DNA of 64,000 bases from an uncultured Streptomyces sp. (GTDB lineage Bacteria > Actinomycetota > Actinomycetes > Streptomycetales > Streptomycetaceae), in assembly GCF_947488945.1 (NCBI RefSeq), contig NZ_CANLBS010000009.1, positions 1 through 64,000 on the forward strand, written 5' to 3'. The notes under the pieces are model-generated. The model did no database searches. It saw nothing but the letters and a program-made list of their open reading frames with translations, and had not been told where the DNA came from. This document shows, piece after piece, positions 39,215 to 48,186 of the stretch. The translations under genes were made by a program, and so were the position numbers. How positions within the stretch are numbered: the first letter of the stretch is position 1; every line of letters begins with the position of its first letter.

Positions 39215-39937
39215 TCAGACGGCGGCCGGGTCCTCCTCGACGAGGAGGTTACGGGTGCGGTTGGCGTCCAGCGGGATGCCGGGGCCCATCGTGGTGGCCA
39301 GCGCGGCCTTCTTGATGTAGCGGCCCTTGGCGGCCGACGGCTTCAGACGGAGGATCTCGTCCAGGGCCGCGGCGTAGTTCTCCACCAGCTTCGTCTCGTC
39401 GAAGGAGACCTTGCCGATGATGAAGTGCAGGTTCGAGTGCTTGTCGACGCGGAACTCGATCTTGCCGCCCTTGATGTCGTTGACAGCCTTGACGACGTCG
39501 GGCGTGACGGTGCCGGTCTTCGGGTTCGGCATCAGACCACGCGGACCGAGCACGCGGCCGAGGCGGCCGACCTTGCCCATGAGGTCCGGGGTGGCGACGA
39601 CGGCGTCGAAGTCCAGGCGACCCTTGGCGACCTCGTCGATGAGCTCGTCGGAGCCGACGATGTCGGCGCCCGCGGCTTCCGCGGCCGCAGCACGGTCACC
39701 GGTCGCGAAGACCAGGACCCGGGCGGTCTTGCCGGTGCCGTGCGGGAGGTTCACGGTGCCACGGACCATCTGGTCGGCCTTGCGAGGGTCGACACCCAGG
39801 CGGAAGGCGACCTCGACGGTGCCGTCGAACTTGGTGGTCGCGGTCTCCTTGGCGAGACGGACGGCCTCGAGGGGGGCGTACACGCGCTCCCGGTCGATCT
39901 TGGCGTCCGCAGCGCGGAGGTTCTTGCTGCGCTTCAC
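39215..39937 (-). CDS. rplA: 50S ribosomal protein L1
   Basis: This 240-aa two-domain protein of the L1 stalk assists release of deacylated t[23 protein letters not shown] and the RNA-binding segment [20 protein letters not shown] are typical, as is [12 protein letters not shown] in the second domain. It follows rplK by 80 nt. L1 often represses the rplKA mRNA by binding its leader, but no such site was identified here. Confidence 0.98.
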   Translation of the reverse strand: MKRSKNLRAADAKIDRERVYAPLEAVRLAKETATTKFDGTVEVAFRLGVDPRKADQMVRGTVNLPHGTGKTARVLVFATGDRAAAAEAAGADIVGSDELIDEVAKGRLDFDAVVATPDLMGKVGRLGRVLGPRGLMPNPKTGTVTPDVVKAVNDIKGGKIEFRVDKHSNLHFIIGKVSFDETKLVENYAAALDEILRLKPSAAKGRYIKKAALATTMGPGIPLDANRTRNLLVEEDPAAV

Positions 39938-40017
39938 TGCTGCTCCTGTGTGTTCAGAGTGTGGAGTCGTGGTGCGGACCGGCGCGTGGTCCTACCACTG
40001 AGGTCTACGGGGCTGAG

Positions 40018-40452
40018 TCAGCCTTCGACCGTGATGCCCATGGAACGGGCCGTGCCAGCGATGATCTTCGACGCGGCGTCGAGGTCGTTGGCGTTCAGGT
40101 CGGGGAGCTTCGTCGTGGCGATCTCGCGGACCTGGGCGGCCGTCAGCTTGGCGACCTTGGTCTTGTGCGGCTCGCCGGAGCCCTTGTCCACACCAGCGGC
40201 CTTGAGGATCAGCTTGGCGGCCGGCGGAGTCTTGGTGATGAAGGTGAAGGAGCGGTCTTCGTAGACCGTGATCTCCACCGGCACGACCATGCCACGCTGC
40301 GACTCGGTCGCGGCGTTGTAGGCCTTGCAGAACTCCATGATGTTGACGCCGTGCTGACCCAGTGCGGGGCCGACCGGCGGGGCCGGGTTCGCCGCACCGG
40401 CGTTGATCTGGAGCTTGATGAGCCCCGTGACCTTCTTCTTCTTGGGAGGCAT
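40018..40452 (-). CDS. rplK: 50S ribosomal protein L11
   Basis: This 144-aa protein binds 23S rRNA at the GTPase centre and is the target region of thiostrepton-type antibiotics. It has the Pro-rich N-terminal domain ([20 protein letters not shown]) and the rRNA-binding C-terminal domain. The N-terminal [10 protein letters not shown] is short and basic. The N-terminal prolines contacted by thiopeptides are present, so this protein gives no sign of resistance. Confidence 0.98.
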
Positions 40453-40521
40453 TGCTCTCTCCGGGTCCTGTGAGAGTGTTTCGCCGCCATTCCGGTCATC
40501 CGGACGGAGGCATACCGCACA

Positions 40522-40549
40522 ACGATAACGGGTATGGTCGTGCGACCAA
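40522..40549 (-). promoter_or_regulatory. Candidate rplKA promoter
   Basis: Minus-strand TTGGTC and TATCGT are spaced by 16 nt, 70 nt before the rplK start and just after the nusG terminator. This is consistent with separate transcription of rplKA. Confidence 0.5.
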
Positions 40550-40558
40550 AAACCAAGC

Positions 40559-40590
40559 AGGTCAGAGCGGCTGCGAAGCCCCTCTGACCT
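40559..40590 (-). terminator. nusG terminator
   Basis: AGGTCAGAG and CTCTGACCT form a 9-bp stem with further partial pairing inside, followed on the minus strand by GCTTGGTTTTTGG. The T-run makes it the most conventional terminator in the window. Confidence 0.75.
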
Positions 40591-40637
40591 GATCGGTAGG
40601 CATGTGTCCGAAAGGCCCTGACGGGCCCCGGCGGAAC

Positions 40638-41555
40638 CTAGTTCTTCTGGATCTGGTCGAAGCTGAGCTCGACCGGCGTCTCGCGGCCGAAGATCTCGAC
40701 GAGGCCCTTGACCTTCTTCGAGTCGGCGTTGATCTCGTTGATCGTCGCCTGCAGCGTCGCGAACGGGCCGTCGGTGACGGTGACCGAGTCGCCCACCTCG
40801 AAGTCCAGCACCTGGACCTCGACCTTGCGGGACGGAGCCGGCTTGCCCTCGGCCTCGGCGGCCTCACGGGCGGCCTTCTCCTCGGCCTCCGGAGCCAGCA
40901 TCTTGACGATCTCGTCCAGGGTCAGCGGGTACGGGTCGTAGGCGTTGCCCACGAAGCCGGTGACGCCGGGGGTGTTGCGGACGACGCCCCAGGACTCGTT
41001 CGTCAGGTCCATGCGCACCAGCACGTAGCCGGGGAGCTTGTTCTGACGGACGTTCTTGCGCTCGCCGTTCTTGATCTGGACGATCTCTTCCTCGGGCACT
41101 TCGGCCTGGTAGATGAACTCCTCGACGTTGAGCGAGACGGCGCGCTGCTCCAGGTTGGCCTTCACGCGCTTCTCGTACCCGGCGTACGTGTGGATGACGT
41201 ACCACTCGCCGGGCAGGAGGCGGAGTTCCTCGCGCAGGGCGGCGACGGGGTCGACGGGGGCGGCCGGCTCGGCCTCTTCCCCGTCGTCGCTCTCGTCGTC
41301 GGCGTCTTCCGCGTCGGCCGCCGCCTCGTCGGTGACGGCCTCGTCCGACTCGCCGGCCTCGTCCGATTCGGCGGTCTCGTCCGACTCGACGTGCACCGCG
41401 GCGGCCTCGGCGGGCTCGCCCGCGGCGTCGTCGGCAGCTTCGGCCTGGTCCGGGTCCACGGAGTCCGCTGCCTCAACGATGTCGCGCTCGTCCTCGGCGG
41501 ACTCGACGGCGTCCGCCTCGGGCTCGACGGCGTCGTTCAGGTTCGGGTCAGACAC
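40638..41555 (-). CDS. nusG: Transcription termination/antitermination factor NusG
   Basis: This 305-aa NusG links RNA polymerase to ribosomes and Rho. The NGN domain starts at about residue 110 ([20 protein letters not shown]) and the KOW domain covers the C-terminus ([38 protein letters not shown]). It is preceded by an acidic, Ala/Glu/Asp-rich region of about 100 residues (such as [17 protein letters not shown]) that is longer than in enteric NusG but typical of Streptomyces. A GTG start follows the secE stop by 75 nt. Confidence 0.97.
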   Translation of the reverse strand: MSDPNLNDAVEPEADAVESAEDERDIVEAADSVDPDQAEAADDAAGEPAEAAAVHVESDETAESDEAGESDEAVTDEAAADAEDADDESDDGEEAEPAAPVDPVAALREELRLLPGEWYVIHTYAGYEKRVKANLEQRAVSLNVEEFIYQAEVPEEEIVQIKNGERKNVRQNKLPGYVLVRMDLTNESWGVVRNTPGVTGFVGNAYDPYPLTLDEIVKMLAPEAEEKAAREAAEAEGKPAPSRKVEVQVLDFEVGDSVTVTDGPFATLQATINEINADSKKVKGLVEIFGRETPVELSFDQIQKN

Positions 41556-41598
41556 GATGGCTGCTTCTTCCTGGATACAAATGGGTGGAACATGCGAA

Positions 41599-41622
41599 AG
41601 GGGCGCCCCGGAGAGGCGCCCT
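41599..41622 (-). other. Hairpin between secE and nusG
   Basis: AGGGCGCC and GGCGCCCT arms pair around a loop of about 7-8 nt in the 75-nt secE-nusG gap. Both genes are normally cotranscribed, so this is more likely an RNA-processing or stability element than a full terminator. Confidence 0.4.
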
Positions 41623-41630
41623 CCGCGGGA

Positions 41631-41915
41631 TCAGCCGAAGACGTACTTGATGACCCGCTGGAAGCCGAAGTCAATCACGGTCACCAGACCAATCATGACG
41701 ACCACGAAGATGATCACCACGGTGGTGTAGGTGGACAGCTGCTTGCGCGTCGGCCAGACGACCTTGCGCAGCTCCGCCACGATCTGGCGGTAGAAGAGCG
41801 CGAGACGGCCCAGAGGGCCCTTCTTGCCGCGCTTGCCGCCCTTCCGAGGCCTCTTGGACTCGGGAGACTCGTCCTCAGCATCAGGCATGTCGATGGAGCC
41901 CACGGCGTCCGTCAC
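41631..41915 (-). CDS. secE: Protein translocase subunit SecE
   Basis: This 94-aa SecE has the conserved single-TM layout: a charged N-terminus (KGGKRGKKGPLGRLALFYRQ), the family motif ELRKVVWPTRKQL (about 48-60), and one membrane helix (TTVVIIFVVVMIGLVTVIDF). It clamps SecY in the translocon. I use the GTG preceded by GGTGAG (VTDAVGSIDMPDAEDE), matching the Streptomyces SecE N-terminus. The in-frame ATG nine codons later is less likely. It lies directly downstream of tRNA-Trp on the same strand. Confidence 0.93.
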   Translation of the reverse strand: MTDAVGSIDMPDAEDESPESKRPRKGGKRGKKGPLGRLALFYRQIVAELRKVVWPTRKQLSTYTTVVIIFVVVMIGLVTVIDFGFQRVIKYVFG

Positions 41916-42021
41916 GCTACTCACCTGATTCCGGGTCGTGGCCGTGCCGCGCCCGGTGGAGCCGCACGGCTGTGCAATGAAGTACGTACATGCGCACACA
42001 TCCTGGCGAAGGAGTGTGTAG

Positions 42022-42094
42022 CAGGGCCGGAGGGACTTGAACCCCCAACCGCTGGTTTTGGAGACCAGTGCTCTACCAATTGAGCTACGACCCT
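42022..42094 (-). tRNA. tRNA-Trp (CCA)
   Basis: The minus strand folds as a cloverleaf starting AGGGTCGTAGCTCAATTGG, with anticodon loop CTCCAAA (anticodon CCA at 42059-42061) and T-loop TTCAAGT. It lies between the divergent aspC gene and secE, the conserved trpT-secE-nusG order of actinobacteria. The 3' CCA is not encoded. Confidence 0.95.
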
Positions 42095-42328
42095 TTGTGG
42101 CTTCCCCCAACCTACCGCATCCGACCGGGTGGACCGGTACGGCGACGGCGTGACTGGCGAGGGCCAACGACAGGTGAGTGTACGTGGTCCCGGGCCCCGC
42201 GTCGAACAGATACGTGCCGACGGCTCCCGTCCGACTGTCCGACGGCACCGTACAGGGCCCGGAAGGCGGTGTGTCCGGTCCATGAAACCCGTGTGCCGGG
42301 CGGGTTTCCGGTCTGGGACGATGGGGGC

Positions 42329-43555
42329 ATGAGCGCTGCCACTTCTCCGTCCGACCGCCGGGTGTCCGCCCGCGTCGGAGCGATCTCCGAGTCCGCCACC
42401 CTCGCCGTCGACGCCAAGGCGAAGGCCCTCAAGGCCGCCGGCCGTCCGGTGATCGGCTTCGGCGCCGGTGAGCCCGACTTCCCGACCCCCGATTACATCG
42501 TCGACGCGGCGGTCGAGGCGTGCCGCAACCCGAAGTACCACCGTTACACGCCGGCCGGCGGGCTCCCGGAGCTCAAGGCCGCGATCGCGGAGAAGACGCT
42601 GCGGGACTCCGGCTACGAGGTCGACGCGTCCCAGATCCTGGTGACCAACGGCGGCAAGCAGGCCATCTACGAAGCGTTCGCCGCGATCCTCGACCCGGGC
42701 GACGAGGTCATCGTCCCGGCCCCCTACTGGACCACCTACCCGGAGTCCATCCGTCTCGCAGGCGGTGTCCCGGTCGAGGTGGTGGCCGACGAGACCACCG
42801 GTTACCGGGTCTCCGTGGAGCAGTTGGAGGCCGCCCGCACCGAGCGGACCAAGGTCGTCCTGTTCGTCTCCCCGTCCAACCCGACGGGCGCCGTCTACAG
42901 CGAGGCCGACGCCGAGGCCATCGGCCGCTGGGCCGTCGAGCACGGCCTGTGGGTCATGACGGACGAGATCTACGAGCACCTCGTCTACGGCGACGCGACC
43001 TTCACCTCGCTGCCCGCGATCCTCCCCGAGCTGCGCGACAAGTGCATCGTCGTCAACGGCGTCGCCAAGACCTACGCCATGACCGGCTGGCGGGTCGGCT
43101 GGATCATCGGCCCGAAGGACGTCGTCAAGGCCGCGACCAACCTGCAGTCGCACGCCACCTCCAACGTCTCCAACGTCGCCCAGGTCGCCGCGCTCGCCGC
43201 GGTGTCCGGCCCGCTGGACGCGGTGGCCGAGATGCGCACCGCCTTCGACCGCCGCCGCCGCACCATGGTCCGGATGCTCAACGAGATCGACGGCGTCGTC
43301 TGCCCCGACCCCGAGGGCGCGTTCTACGTGTACCCCTCGGTCAAGGCGCTGCTCGGCAAGGAGATCCGGGGCAAGCGCCCCGCCTCCTCCGTGGAGCTGG
43401 CCGCGCTGATCCTGGACGAGGCCGAGGTCGCCGTCGTCCCGGGCGAGGCCTTCGGCACGCCGGGCTACCTCCGCCTGTCGTACGCGCTGGGCGACGACGA
43501 CCTGGTCGAGGGCGTCTCCCGCGTCCAGAAGCTGCTGGCCGAGGCGCAGGACTGA
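42329..43555 (+). CDS. aspC: Aspartate aminotransferase (class I PLP)
   Basis: This 408-aa class I/II aminotransferase transfers the amino group between aspartate and 2-oxoglutarate. It has the pyridoxal-phosphate lysine at about 247 in [16 protein letters not shown], the cofactor-contacting [10 protein letters not shown] (181-190) and the [11 protein letters not shown] segment (211-221). The substrate carboxylate-binding Arg is expected near the C-terminus in [14 protein letters not shown]. The ATG follows GGGGG. The gene is divergent from tRNA-Trp/secE, as in other Streptomyces, and ends at a classical terminator. Confidence 0.92.
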   Translation: MSAATSPSDRRVSARVGAISESATLAVDAKAKALKAAGRPVIGFGAGEPDFPTPDYIVDAAVEACRNPKYHRYTPAGGLPELKAAIAEKTLRDSGYEVDASQILVTNGGKQAIYEAFAAILDPGDEVIVPAPYWTTYPESIRLAGGVPVEVVADETTGYRVSVEQLEAARTERTKVVLFVSPSNPTGAVYSEADAEAIGRWAVEHGLWVMTDEIYEHLVYGDATFTSLPAILPELRDKCIVVNGVAKTYAMTGWRVGWIIGPKDVVKAATNLQSHATSNVSNVAQVAALAAVSGPLDAVAEMRTAFDRRRRTMVRMLNEIDGVVCPDPEGAFYVYPSVKALLGKEIRGKRPASSVELAALILDEAEVAVVPGEAFGTPGYLRLSYALGDDDLVEGVSRVQKLLAEAQD

Positions 43556-43571
43556 CCCCGCCCCCAGCGAG

Positions 43572-43604
43572 GTGCCCCCGGTTCCGGCCGGGGGCACTTT
43601 TTTT
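43572..43604 (+). terminator. aspC terminator
   Basis: GTGCCCCCGG-TTCC-GGCCGGGGGCAC-type hairpin is followed by TTTTTTT, a rare full rho-independent terminator in this GC-rich genome. Confidence 0.85.
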
Positions 43605-43671
43605 GTTCGAACCACCCCCTGAAGGTGAAAGCGGCTACCGCTCGGACCCGCGCGTGCGGCAGGATCTACCG

Positions 43672-44733
43672 ATGGAGCGTGATGTACGTCTGTTGCCCAA
43701 GGCCCACCTGCACCTGCACTTCACCGGGTCGATGCGGCCCACCACCCTGCTCGAACTCGCCGACAAGTACGGCGTGCGGCTCCCGGAAGCCCTGACGGGC
43801 GGCGAGCCGCCCCGGCTCCGGGCGACCGACGAGCGCGGCTGGTTCCGCTTCCAGCGTCTCTACGACGCCGCCCGCGCCTGTCTCCGGGAACCGGACGACA
43901 TCCGCCGGCTGGTCCGGGAGGCCGCCGAGGAGGACGTCGCGGACGGCTCGGGATGGCTGGAAATCCAGGTCGACCCCACCTCGTACGCCCCGCTGCTGGG
44001 CGGACTGATCCCGGCGATCGAGATCATCCTGGACGCGGTGGACTCCGCCTCCCGCGACACCGGGCTCGGCATCCGCACGGTGATCGCGGCGAACCGCATG
44101 AAACACCCGCTGGACGCCCGCACACTGGCCCGGCTCGCGGTGCGCTACGCCGACCGGGGGGTCATCGGCTTCGGCCTCTCCAACGACGAACGCCGCGGCC
44201 TGGCCCGGGACTTCGACCGGGCCTTCGCCATCGCGCGGGAGGGCGGCCTGCTGGCGGCCCCGCACGGCGGCGAACTGTCGGGGCCCTCCAGCGTCCGCGA
44301 CTGCCTGGACGACCTGGACGCCACCCGGATCGGTCACGGGGTGCGCGCCGCGGAGGACCCCCGGCTGCTGCGCCGGCTGGCCGAGCGGGGGGTGACCTGC
44401 GAGGTCTGCCCGTCCTCCAACGTGGCGCTCGGCGTCTACGAGAAGCCGTCGGACGTACCGCTGCGGACCCTGTTCGACGCCGGGGTGCCGATGGCGCTCG
44501 GCGCGGACGACCCGCTGCTGTTCGGCTCCCGGCTGGCCGACCAGTACACGCTGGTGCGCCGCCACCACGGCTTCACCGACGAGGAACTGGCCGAACTGGC
44601 CCGGCAGTCGGTGCGGGGGTCGGTGGCGCCCGCGGACGTGCGCGACAAGCTGCTGGACGGCATCGATGCTTGGCTGGCGGGCCCGGTCGGGGAGCAGGAG
44701 CGGACCGACCGGAGCACGCTGGTCCGCGGCTGA
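43672..44733 (+). CDS. add: Adenosine deaminase-like metal-dependent hydrolase
   Basis: This 353-aa protein belongs to the adenosine/AMP deaminase family, zinc enzymes that hydrolyse adenine nucleosides to inosine-type products. Visible motifs are KAHLHLHFTGS (His14 and His16 as metal ligands), APHGGELSG with the third His and the proton-donating Glu region, RIGHGVRAAED, CPSSNVALGVY and the metal-binding Asp in ALGADDPLLFG. ATG with GGATCTACCG upstream. It lies 67 nt after the aspC terminator and is monocistronic, facing murB. The specific substrate (adenosine or another purine/nucleoside) cannot be decided by sequence alone. Confidence 0.85.
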   Translation: MERDVRLLPKAHLHLHFTGSMRPTTLLELADKYGVRLPEALTGGEPPRLRATDERGWFRFQRLYDAARACLREPDDIRRLVREAAEEDVADGSGWLEIQVDPTSYAPLLGGLIPAIEIILDAVDSASRDTGLGIRTVIAANRMKHPLDARTLARLAVRYADRGVIGFGLSNDERRGLARDFDRAFAIAREGGLLAAPHGGELSGPSSVRDCLDDLDATRIGHGVRAAEDPRLLRRLAERGVTCEVCPSSNVALGVYEKPSDVPLRTLFDAGVPMALGADDPLLFGSRLADQYTLVRRHHGFTDEELAELARQSVRGSVAPADVRDKLLDGIDAWLAGPVGEQERTDRSTLVRG

Positions 44734-44899
44734 CCGGGCCGGCGGGCCCCCGTGGCGCAACAGGGCTCGCGCCACGGGGCTCGGGCCTCTGCTGAGGGTC
44801 TCAGCGCCTCGGACGGGTCAGCGCCCCCGTGGGTGCAGCGCCTCAGTAGGTGCAGCGCCCCAGGGGGTTCGGCGCCTGCGAGGGGCCGGCTCTCCTCAG

Positions 44900-44984
44900 A
44901 CGGGCCGGTGCCTCAGACGGGCCGGTGCCTCAGAGGGGCCGGTGGGTCAGAAAGGCCGGTGCCTCGGGGCGGCCGGTGGGTCAG
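44900..44984. repeat. Five tandem 17-bp repeats overlapping the murB stop
   Basis: Five consecutive 17-nt units, each with GGCCGGTG in the middle and ending in a YCTCAG/GGTCAG-like trinucleotide block (ACGGGCCGGTGCCTCAG twice exactly, then three variants), run from 44900 to 44984. A related, slightly longer unit precedes them. The last unit contains the murB stop codon. The array fills much of the convergent gap between the deaminase and murB. Confidence 0.75.
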
Positions 44985-46036
44985 AGGCTGACGCCGACCG
45001 TGACCGGTTCGTTGACCAGGGTGATGCCGAACGCGGCGTGCACGCCGGCGACGACCTCGCGGGCGAGGGCCAGCAGGTCCTCGGTGGTGGCGCCGCCGCG
45101 GTTGGTGAGCGCGAGGGCGTGCTTGGTGGAGATGCGGGCCGGACCGGTGCCGTACCCCTTGGTGAAACCGGCCCGGTCGATGAGCCAGGCGGCCGAGGTC
45201 TTGACCGTGCCGTCGCCGGCCGGGAAGGCCGGCGGCGCCACGTCCGGGCCGAGGCGCGCCGCCACCCGGGCCAGGAACGCGTCGAACTCGGCCGCGCCGA
45301 GGATCGGGTTGGTGAAGAAGGAGCCGGCCGACCACGTGTCGTGGTCCTCCGGGTCCAGCACCATGCCCTTGCCGGCGCGCAGCTTCAGGACCGTCTCGCG
45401 GGCGAGCGCGGCGGGCACCCGCTCCCCCGCCGAGACGCCGAGGGCGCGGGCGGTCTCCGGGTACTTGAGCGGTGCCGACAGGCCGCCGGCGTCCTCCAGC
45501 TCGAAGCGGACCCGCAGCACCACATGGCGGTCCGGGTCCTGCTTGAAGCGGCTGTGCCGGTAGGCGAAGGCGCACTCGGCGTTGGACAGGGTCACCGTGC
45601 GGCCCTCGCGCCGGTCGTAGGCGACGACCTCGGTGAGGGTGGCGGACACCTCCTGGCCGTACGCCCCGACGTTCTGGATCGGGGTGGCCCCGGCGGATCC
45701 GGGGATACCGGCGAGGCATTCGACGCCCGCGAGGCCCGCTTCGACGGTGCGCGCGACGACGTCGGTCCAGACCTCGCCGGCCGCCACCTCCAGCGAGGTG
45801 CCGGTGAGGGTGAAGCCCCGGGTGGCGATGCGCAGCGCGGTGCCGTCGAACCCCTTGTCCCCGATGACCAGGTTGGAGCCGCCGCCGATCACCAGCAGCG
45901 GGGTGCCGTGCTCGTCGGCCTCCCGGACGGCGGCGATCACCTCGTCGTCGGTCGTGGCGGTGACGAGCCGGCCGGCCGGGCCGCCGAGCCGGAAGGTGGT
46001 CAGGGGGGCGAGGGGGGCGTCGTGGAGTACCTGCAC
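44981..46036 (-). CDS. murB: UDP-N-acetylenolpyruvoylglucosamine reductase
   Basis: This 351-aa flavoenzyme reduces the enolpyruvyl group to UDP-N-acetylmuramic acid in cell-wall synthesis, using FAD and NADPH. The FAD-binding domain has TTFRLGGPAGRLVTA and LLVIGGGSNLVIGDKGFDG. Substrate-binding segments are IPGSAGATPIQNVGAYGQEV and the C-terminal GSFFTNPIL with its catalytic Ser, plus STKHALALTNRGGAT. This is a type I MurB. It has a GTG start, and the 3' end runs into the 17-bp repeat array at 44900-44984. Confidence 0.96.
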   Translation of the reverse strand: MQVLHDAPLAPLTTFRLGGPAGRLVTATTDDEVIAAVREADEHGTPLLVIGGGSNLVIGDKGFDGTALRIATRGFTLTGTSLEVAAGEVWTDVVARTVEAGLAGVECLAGIPGSAGATPIQNVGAYGQEVSATLTEVVAYDRREGRTVTLSNAECAFAYRHSRFKQDPDRHVVLRVRFELEDAGGLSAPLKYPETARALGVSAGERVPAALARETVLKLRAGKGMVLDPEDHDTWSAGSFFTNPILGAAEFDAFLARVAARLGPDVAPPAFPAGDGTVKTSAAWLIDRAGFTKGYGTGPARISTKHALALTNRGGATTEDLLALAREVVAGVHAAFGITLVNEPVTVGVSL

Positions 46037-46203
46037 GGGGACAAGAGTACGGTCCGCACGCGGGAAGGCCGGGCGGGCGCGGGCCCGGACGGGAGGCCGA
46101 CGTGCGGGGTAAGGCCGACGGGAGGCGGAGGGCGGCGGCCGGGCGGAAAGCGGGCGCCGGGACGCGGCGAGCGCCCTTAGGGGGCGCCTGGGCCGGGGAA
46201 CGC

Positions 46204-46239
46204 CGCGAGGGGCGCCCTCCGGAGAGGGCGCCCCTCGCG
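46204..46239 (-). terminator. Terminator after hadB
   Basis: A perfect 16-bp stem (CGCGAGGGGCGCCCTC and complement, loop CGGA) lies 24 nt after the hadB stop. Between it and the murB start there is no other gene. Confidence 0.75.
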
Positions 46240-46262
46240 GGCGGGCGGGGTCCGCCGGGCCG

Positions 46263-46691
46263 TCAGGCGAGCTGGACGACGGCGCGGGACATGCCCAGCA
46301 CCTTCTTGCCGTCGCAGACCACGACCAGGTCCACCCGGACCCGGCGGTCGTCGAGCTTGGCCGCGACCTTGCCGCTCACCTCGATGAGCGCGCCCTTGTC
46401 GTCGTTCGGCACCACGACCGGCTTGGTGAAGCGCACCCCGTACTCGACGACCGCGCCCGGGTCGCCGGCCCAGTCCGTGACGACGCGGACCGCTTCGGCC
46501 ATGGTGAACATGCCGTGCGCGATCACGTCGGGCAGCCCGACCTCGACCGCGAACTTCTCGTTCCAGTGGATCGGGTTGAAGTCGCCGGAGGCGCCCGCGT
46601 ACCGGACCAGCGTGTCGCGGGTGACCGGGTAGGAGCGGGACGGCAGCTCGGTGCCGACCTCGACCGCGTCGTAGTCGATGTTCGCCGCCAT
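46263..46691 (-). CDS. hadB: MaoC-type (3R)-hydroxyacyl dehydratase subunit, HadB-like
   Basis: This 142-aa hot-dog-fold protein has the hydratase-2 motif YAGASGDFNPIHWNE (about 30-44) with the catalytic Asp and His, and AHGMFTMAEAVRVV. It closely resembles mycobacterial HadB, the catalytic subunit that dehydrates (3R)-hydroxyacyl-ACP in fatty-acid elongation. Its ATG shares one base with the upstream stop (TGATG). The rpmG-hadA-hadB order is shared with mycobacteria, though in Streptomyces there is no mycolic acid pathway, so the acyl substrate remains open. Confidence 0.86.
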   Translation of the reverse strand: MAANIDYDAVEVGTELPSRSYPVTRDTLVRYAGASGDFNPIHWNEKFAVEVGLPDVIAHGMFTMAEAVRVVTDWAGDPGAVVEYGVRFTKPVVVPNDDKGALIEVSGKVAAKLDDRRVRVDLVVVCDGKKVLGMSRAVVQLA

Positions 46692-47143
46692 CACGCCTCC
46701 TCGGCGCCGCGCGCCACCAGCTTCGTCCACGCCGTGACGACGTGGGCACCGGTCTCGTCGTGGACCTCGCCGCGGACGTCCAGGATGTCGTTGCCCGCCA
46801 TCGACTTCACGCTCTCGATGGTGGAGGTGACCGTCAGCCGGTCCCCCGCCCGGACCGGGCGGGTGTAGGCGAACTTCTGGTCGCCGTGCACGACACGGCT
46901 GTAGTCCAGGCCGAGCTGCGGGTCCTGGACGACCTGGCCGGCCGCCTTGAACGTGATGGAGAAGACAAAAGTCGGGGGCGCGATGACGTCCGGGTGACCG
47001 AGCGTGCGCGCGGCCTCGGGGTCGACGTACGCCGGGTGGAGATCGCCCACCGCCTCGGCGAACTCGCGGATCTTCTCCCGGCCGACCTCGTACGCCGGGG
47101 TGGGCGGATAGGTCCGTCCCACGAAGGACTGGTCGAGCGCCAT
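46691..47143 (-). CDS. hadA: Dehydratase subunit, HadA-like
   Basis: This 150-aa FAS1-type dehydratase subunit of hot-dog fold resembles mycobacterial HadA: MALDQSFVGRTYPPTPAYEV, then REKIREFAEAVGDLHPAYVD, and HGDQKFAYTRPVRAGDRLTV. HadA-type subunits shape the acyl channel and lack the catalytic His-Asp pair of HadB, with which they form a heterodimer. This fits the one-base overlap of the two genes. It lies downstream of rpmG with 149 nt between. Confidence 0.85.
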   Translation of the reverse strand: MALDQSFVGRTYPPTPAYEVGREKIREFAEAVGDLHPAYVDPEAARTLGHPDVIAPPTFVFSITFKAAGQVVQDPQLGLDYSRVVHGDQKFAYTRPVRAGDRLTVTSTIESVKSMAGNDILDVRGEVHDETGAHVVTAWTKLVARGAEEA

Positions 47144-47292
47144 GAGCGCGCTACCTCCCGATGAGCAGAAGAACTGATGAACGGACGAAGGGGCCCGGCC
47201 CGCCGTTGCCCGGAGACACGGCCGGACGTGCGGACCCCGTACAACGACACGAGGCCGCCCCCAGTGGGGACGGCCTCGTGTACGAGCCTGAT

Positions 47293-47457
47293 TCAGCGCG
47301 TTTCGCGGTGCGCGGTGTGCGAGTTGCAGCGCGGGCAGTGCTTCTTCATCTCAAGACGGTCCGGGTTGTTACGCCGGTTCTTCTTGGTGATGTAGTTCCG
47401 CTCCTTGCACTCCACGCAGGCCAGCGTGATCTTCGGGCGGACGTCGGTGGCAGCCAC
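47293..47457 (-). CDS. rpmG: 50S ribosomal protein L33
   Basis: This 54-aa L33 carries two CxxC pairs (CVEC and CPRC), so it is the zinc-ribbon (C+) form, expected to be made when zinc is available. A zinc-free paralogue usually exists elsewhere in Streptomyces. It starts at the GTG giving [20 protein letters not shown]. tRNA-Met and tRNA-Thr lie upstream on the same strand. Confidence 0.95.
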
Positions 47458-47546
47458 GTGAGTGCTCCTTGGACGGACGGATGTACGGATGAACGCATAA
47501 AAGAGTAGCCGATCGAAGGACCGACCCCACAATCGGCTACCGTGTG

Positions 47547-47619
47547 TAGCGGTGACCGGACTTGAACCGGTGACACAGCGATTATGAGCCGCTTGCTCTA
47601 CCGACTGAGCTACACCGCT
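47547..47619 (-). tRNA. tRNA-Met (CAT, elongator)
   Basis: The minus strand begins AGCGGTGTAGCTCAGTCGG, has anticodon loop CTCATAA and T-loop TTCAAGT, with a fully paired 7-bp acceptor (AGCGGTG with CACCGCT). The first pair A-T and the overall form indicate the elongator tRNA. No 3' CCA is encoded. Confidence 0.9.
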
Positions 47620-47664
47620 TTGATGACGATCCCCTCCGCCGAAACGGAGGTTCCCGATCACCAG

Positions 47665-47737
47665 AGCCCCAATGCGGAATCGAACCGCAGACCTTCTCCT
47701 TACCATGGAGACGCTCTACCGACTGAGCTATTGGGGC
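47665..47737 (-). tRNA. tRNA-Thr (GGT)
   Basis: The minus strand begins GCCCCAATAGCTCAGTCGG, has anticodon arm TCTCC-ATGGTAA-GGAGA (anticodon GGT) and T-loop TTCGATT. It lies 45 nt upstream of tRNA-Met on the same strand, and both are probably cotranscribed with rpmG. Confidence 0.93.
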
Positions 47738-47748
47738 GAGCGAGGAAG

Positions 47749-47778
47749 ACATTACACGGTCATTCGCCGATCGCCCAA
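47749..47778 (-). promoter_or_regulatory. Promoter for tRNA-Thr/tRNA-Met
   Basis: Minus-strand TTGGGC and TAATGT separated by 18 nt end 12 nt before the tRNA-Thr 5' end, a good fit to a vegetative stable-RNA promoter. Confidence 0.55.
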
Positions 47779-48186
47779 ATCCGTTTCCCGCAGCCCCCGC
47801 GGAACCTCCCACGGCCCCCTCGCCGCACCGCCATCCGGCCCTTGATCAGGCACGCGACCGGTCCGGACGGAGCCCCACGGAACCCGCCCGCACCTCCTGC
47901 CACGGCCGTCGCGGCGGACCCCCGCCGGTATGACTTATCCGCTCCTCCCGGACGCCGCCCTGACCCCGCCCTACGCTCGGACCACTCCGCGTGATCTTGA
48001 CCCCGGCCCGTCCGGATCTTCATCCCGGCCCGTCCGCCCGAACCCTGCCCGAGCTCGGGCAGCCCCGGAGGCACCGGCCCGGGGCCGGCACCCGCCCGAC
48101 CTCGGCCGCCCCGCCCTCGATCCAGCCCGCCCTCGATCCGCCCCGCGGCCTCCCGCCCGCGGCCCCGAATCCCTTCCTGGAGCGCG
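47779..48186. other. Intergenic region, no gene seen
   Basis: This stretch of about 400 nt between the tRNA promoter and the amidohydrolase gene is Pro/Arg-coding noise in every frame. No RNA gene or repeat was recognised. CTGGAGCG just before the ATG at 48187 is the ribosome site of the next gene. Confidence 0.5.

Noticed and set aside
44900-44984. CRISPR-like array
   Set aside because: Units are 17 bp, directly contiguous, with no unique spacers, leader or cas genes.
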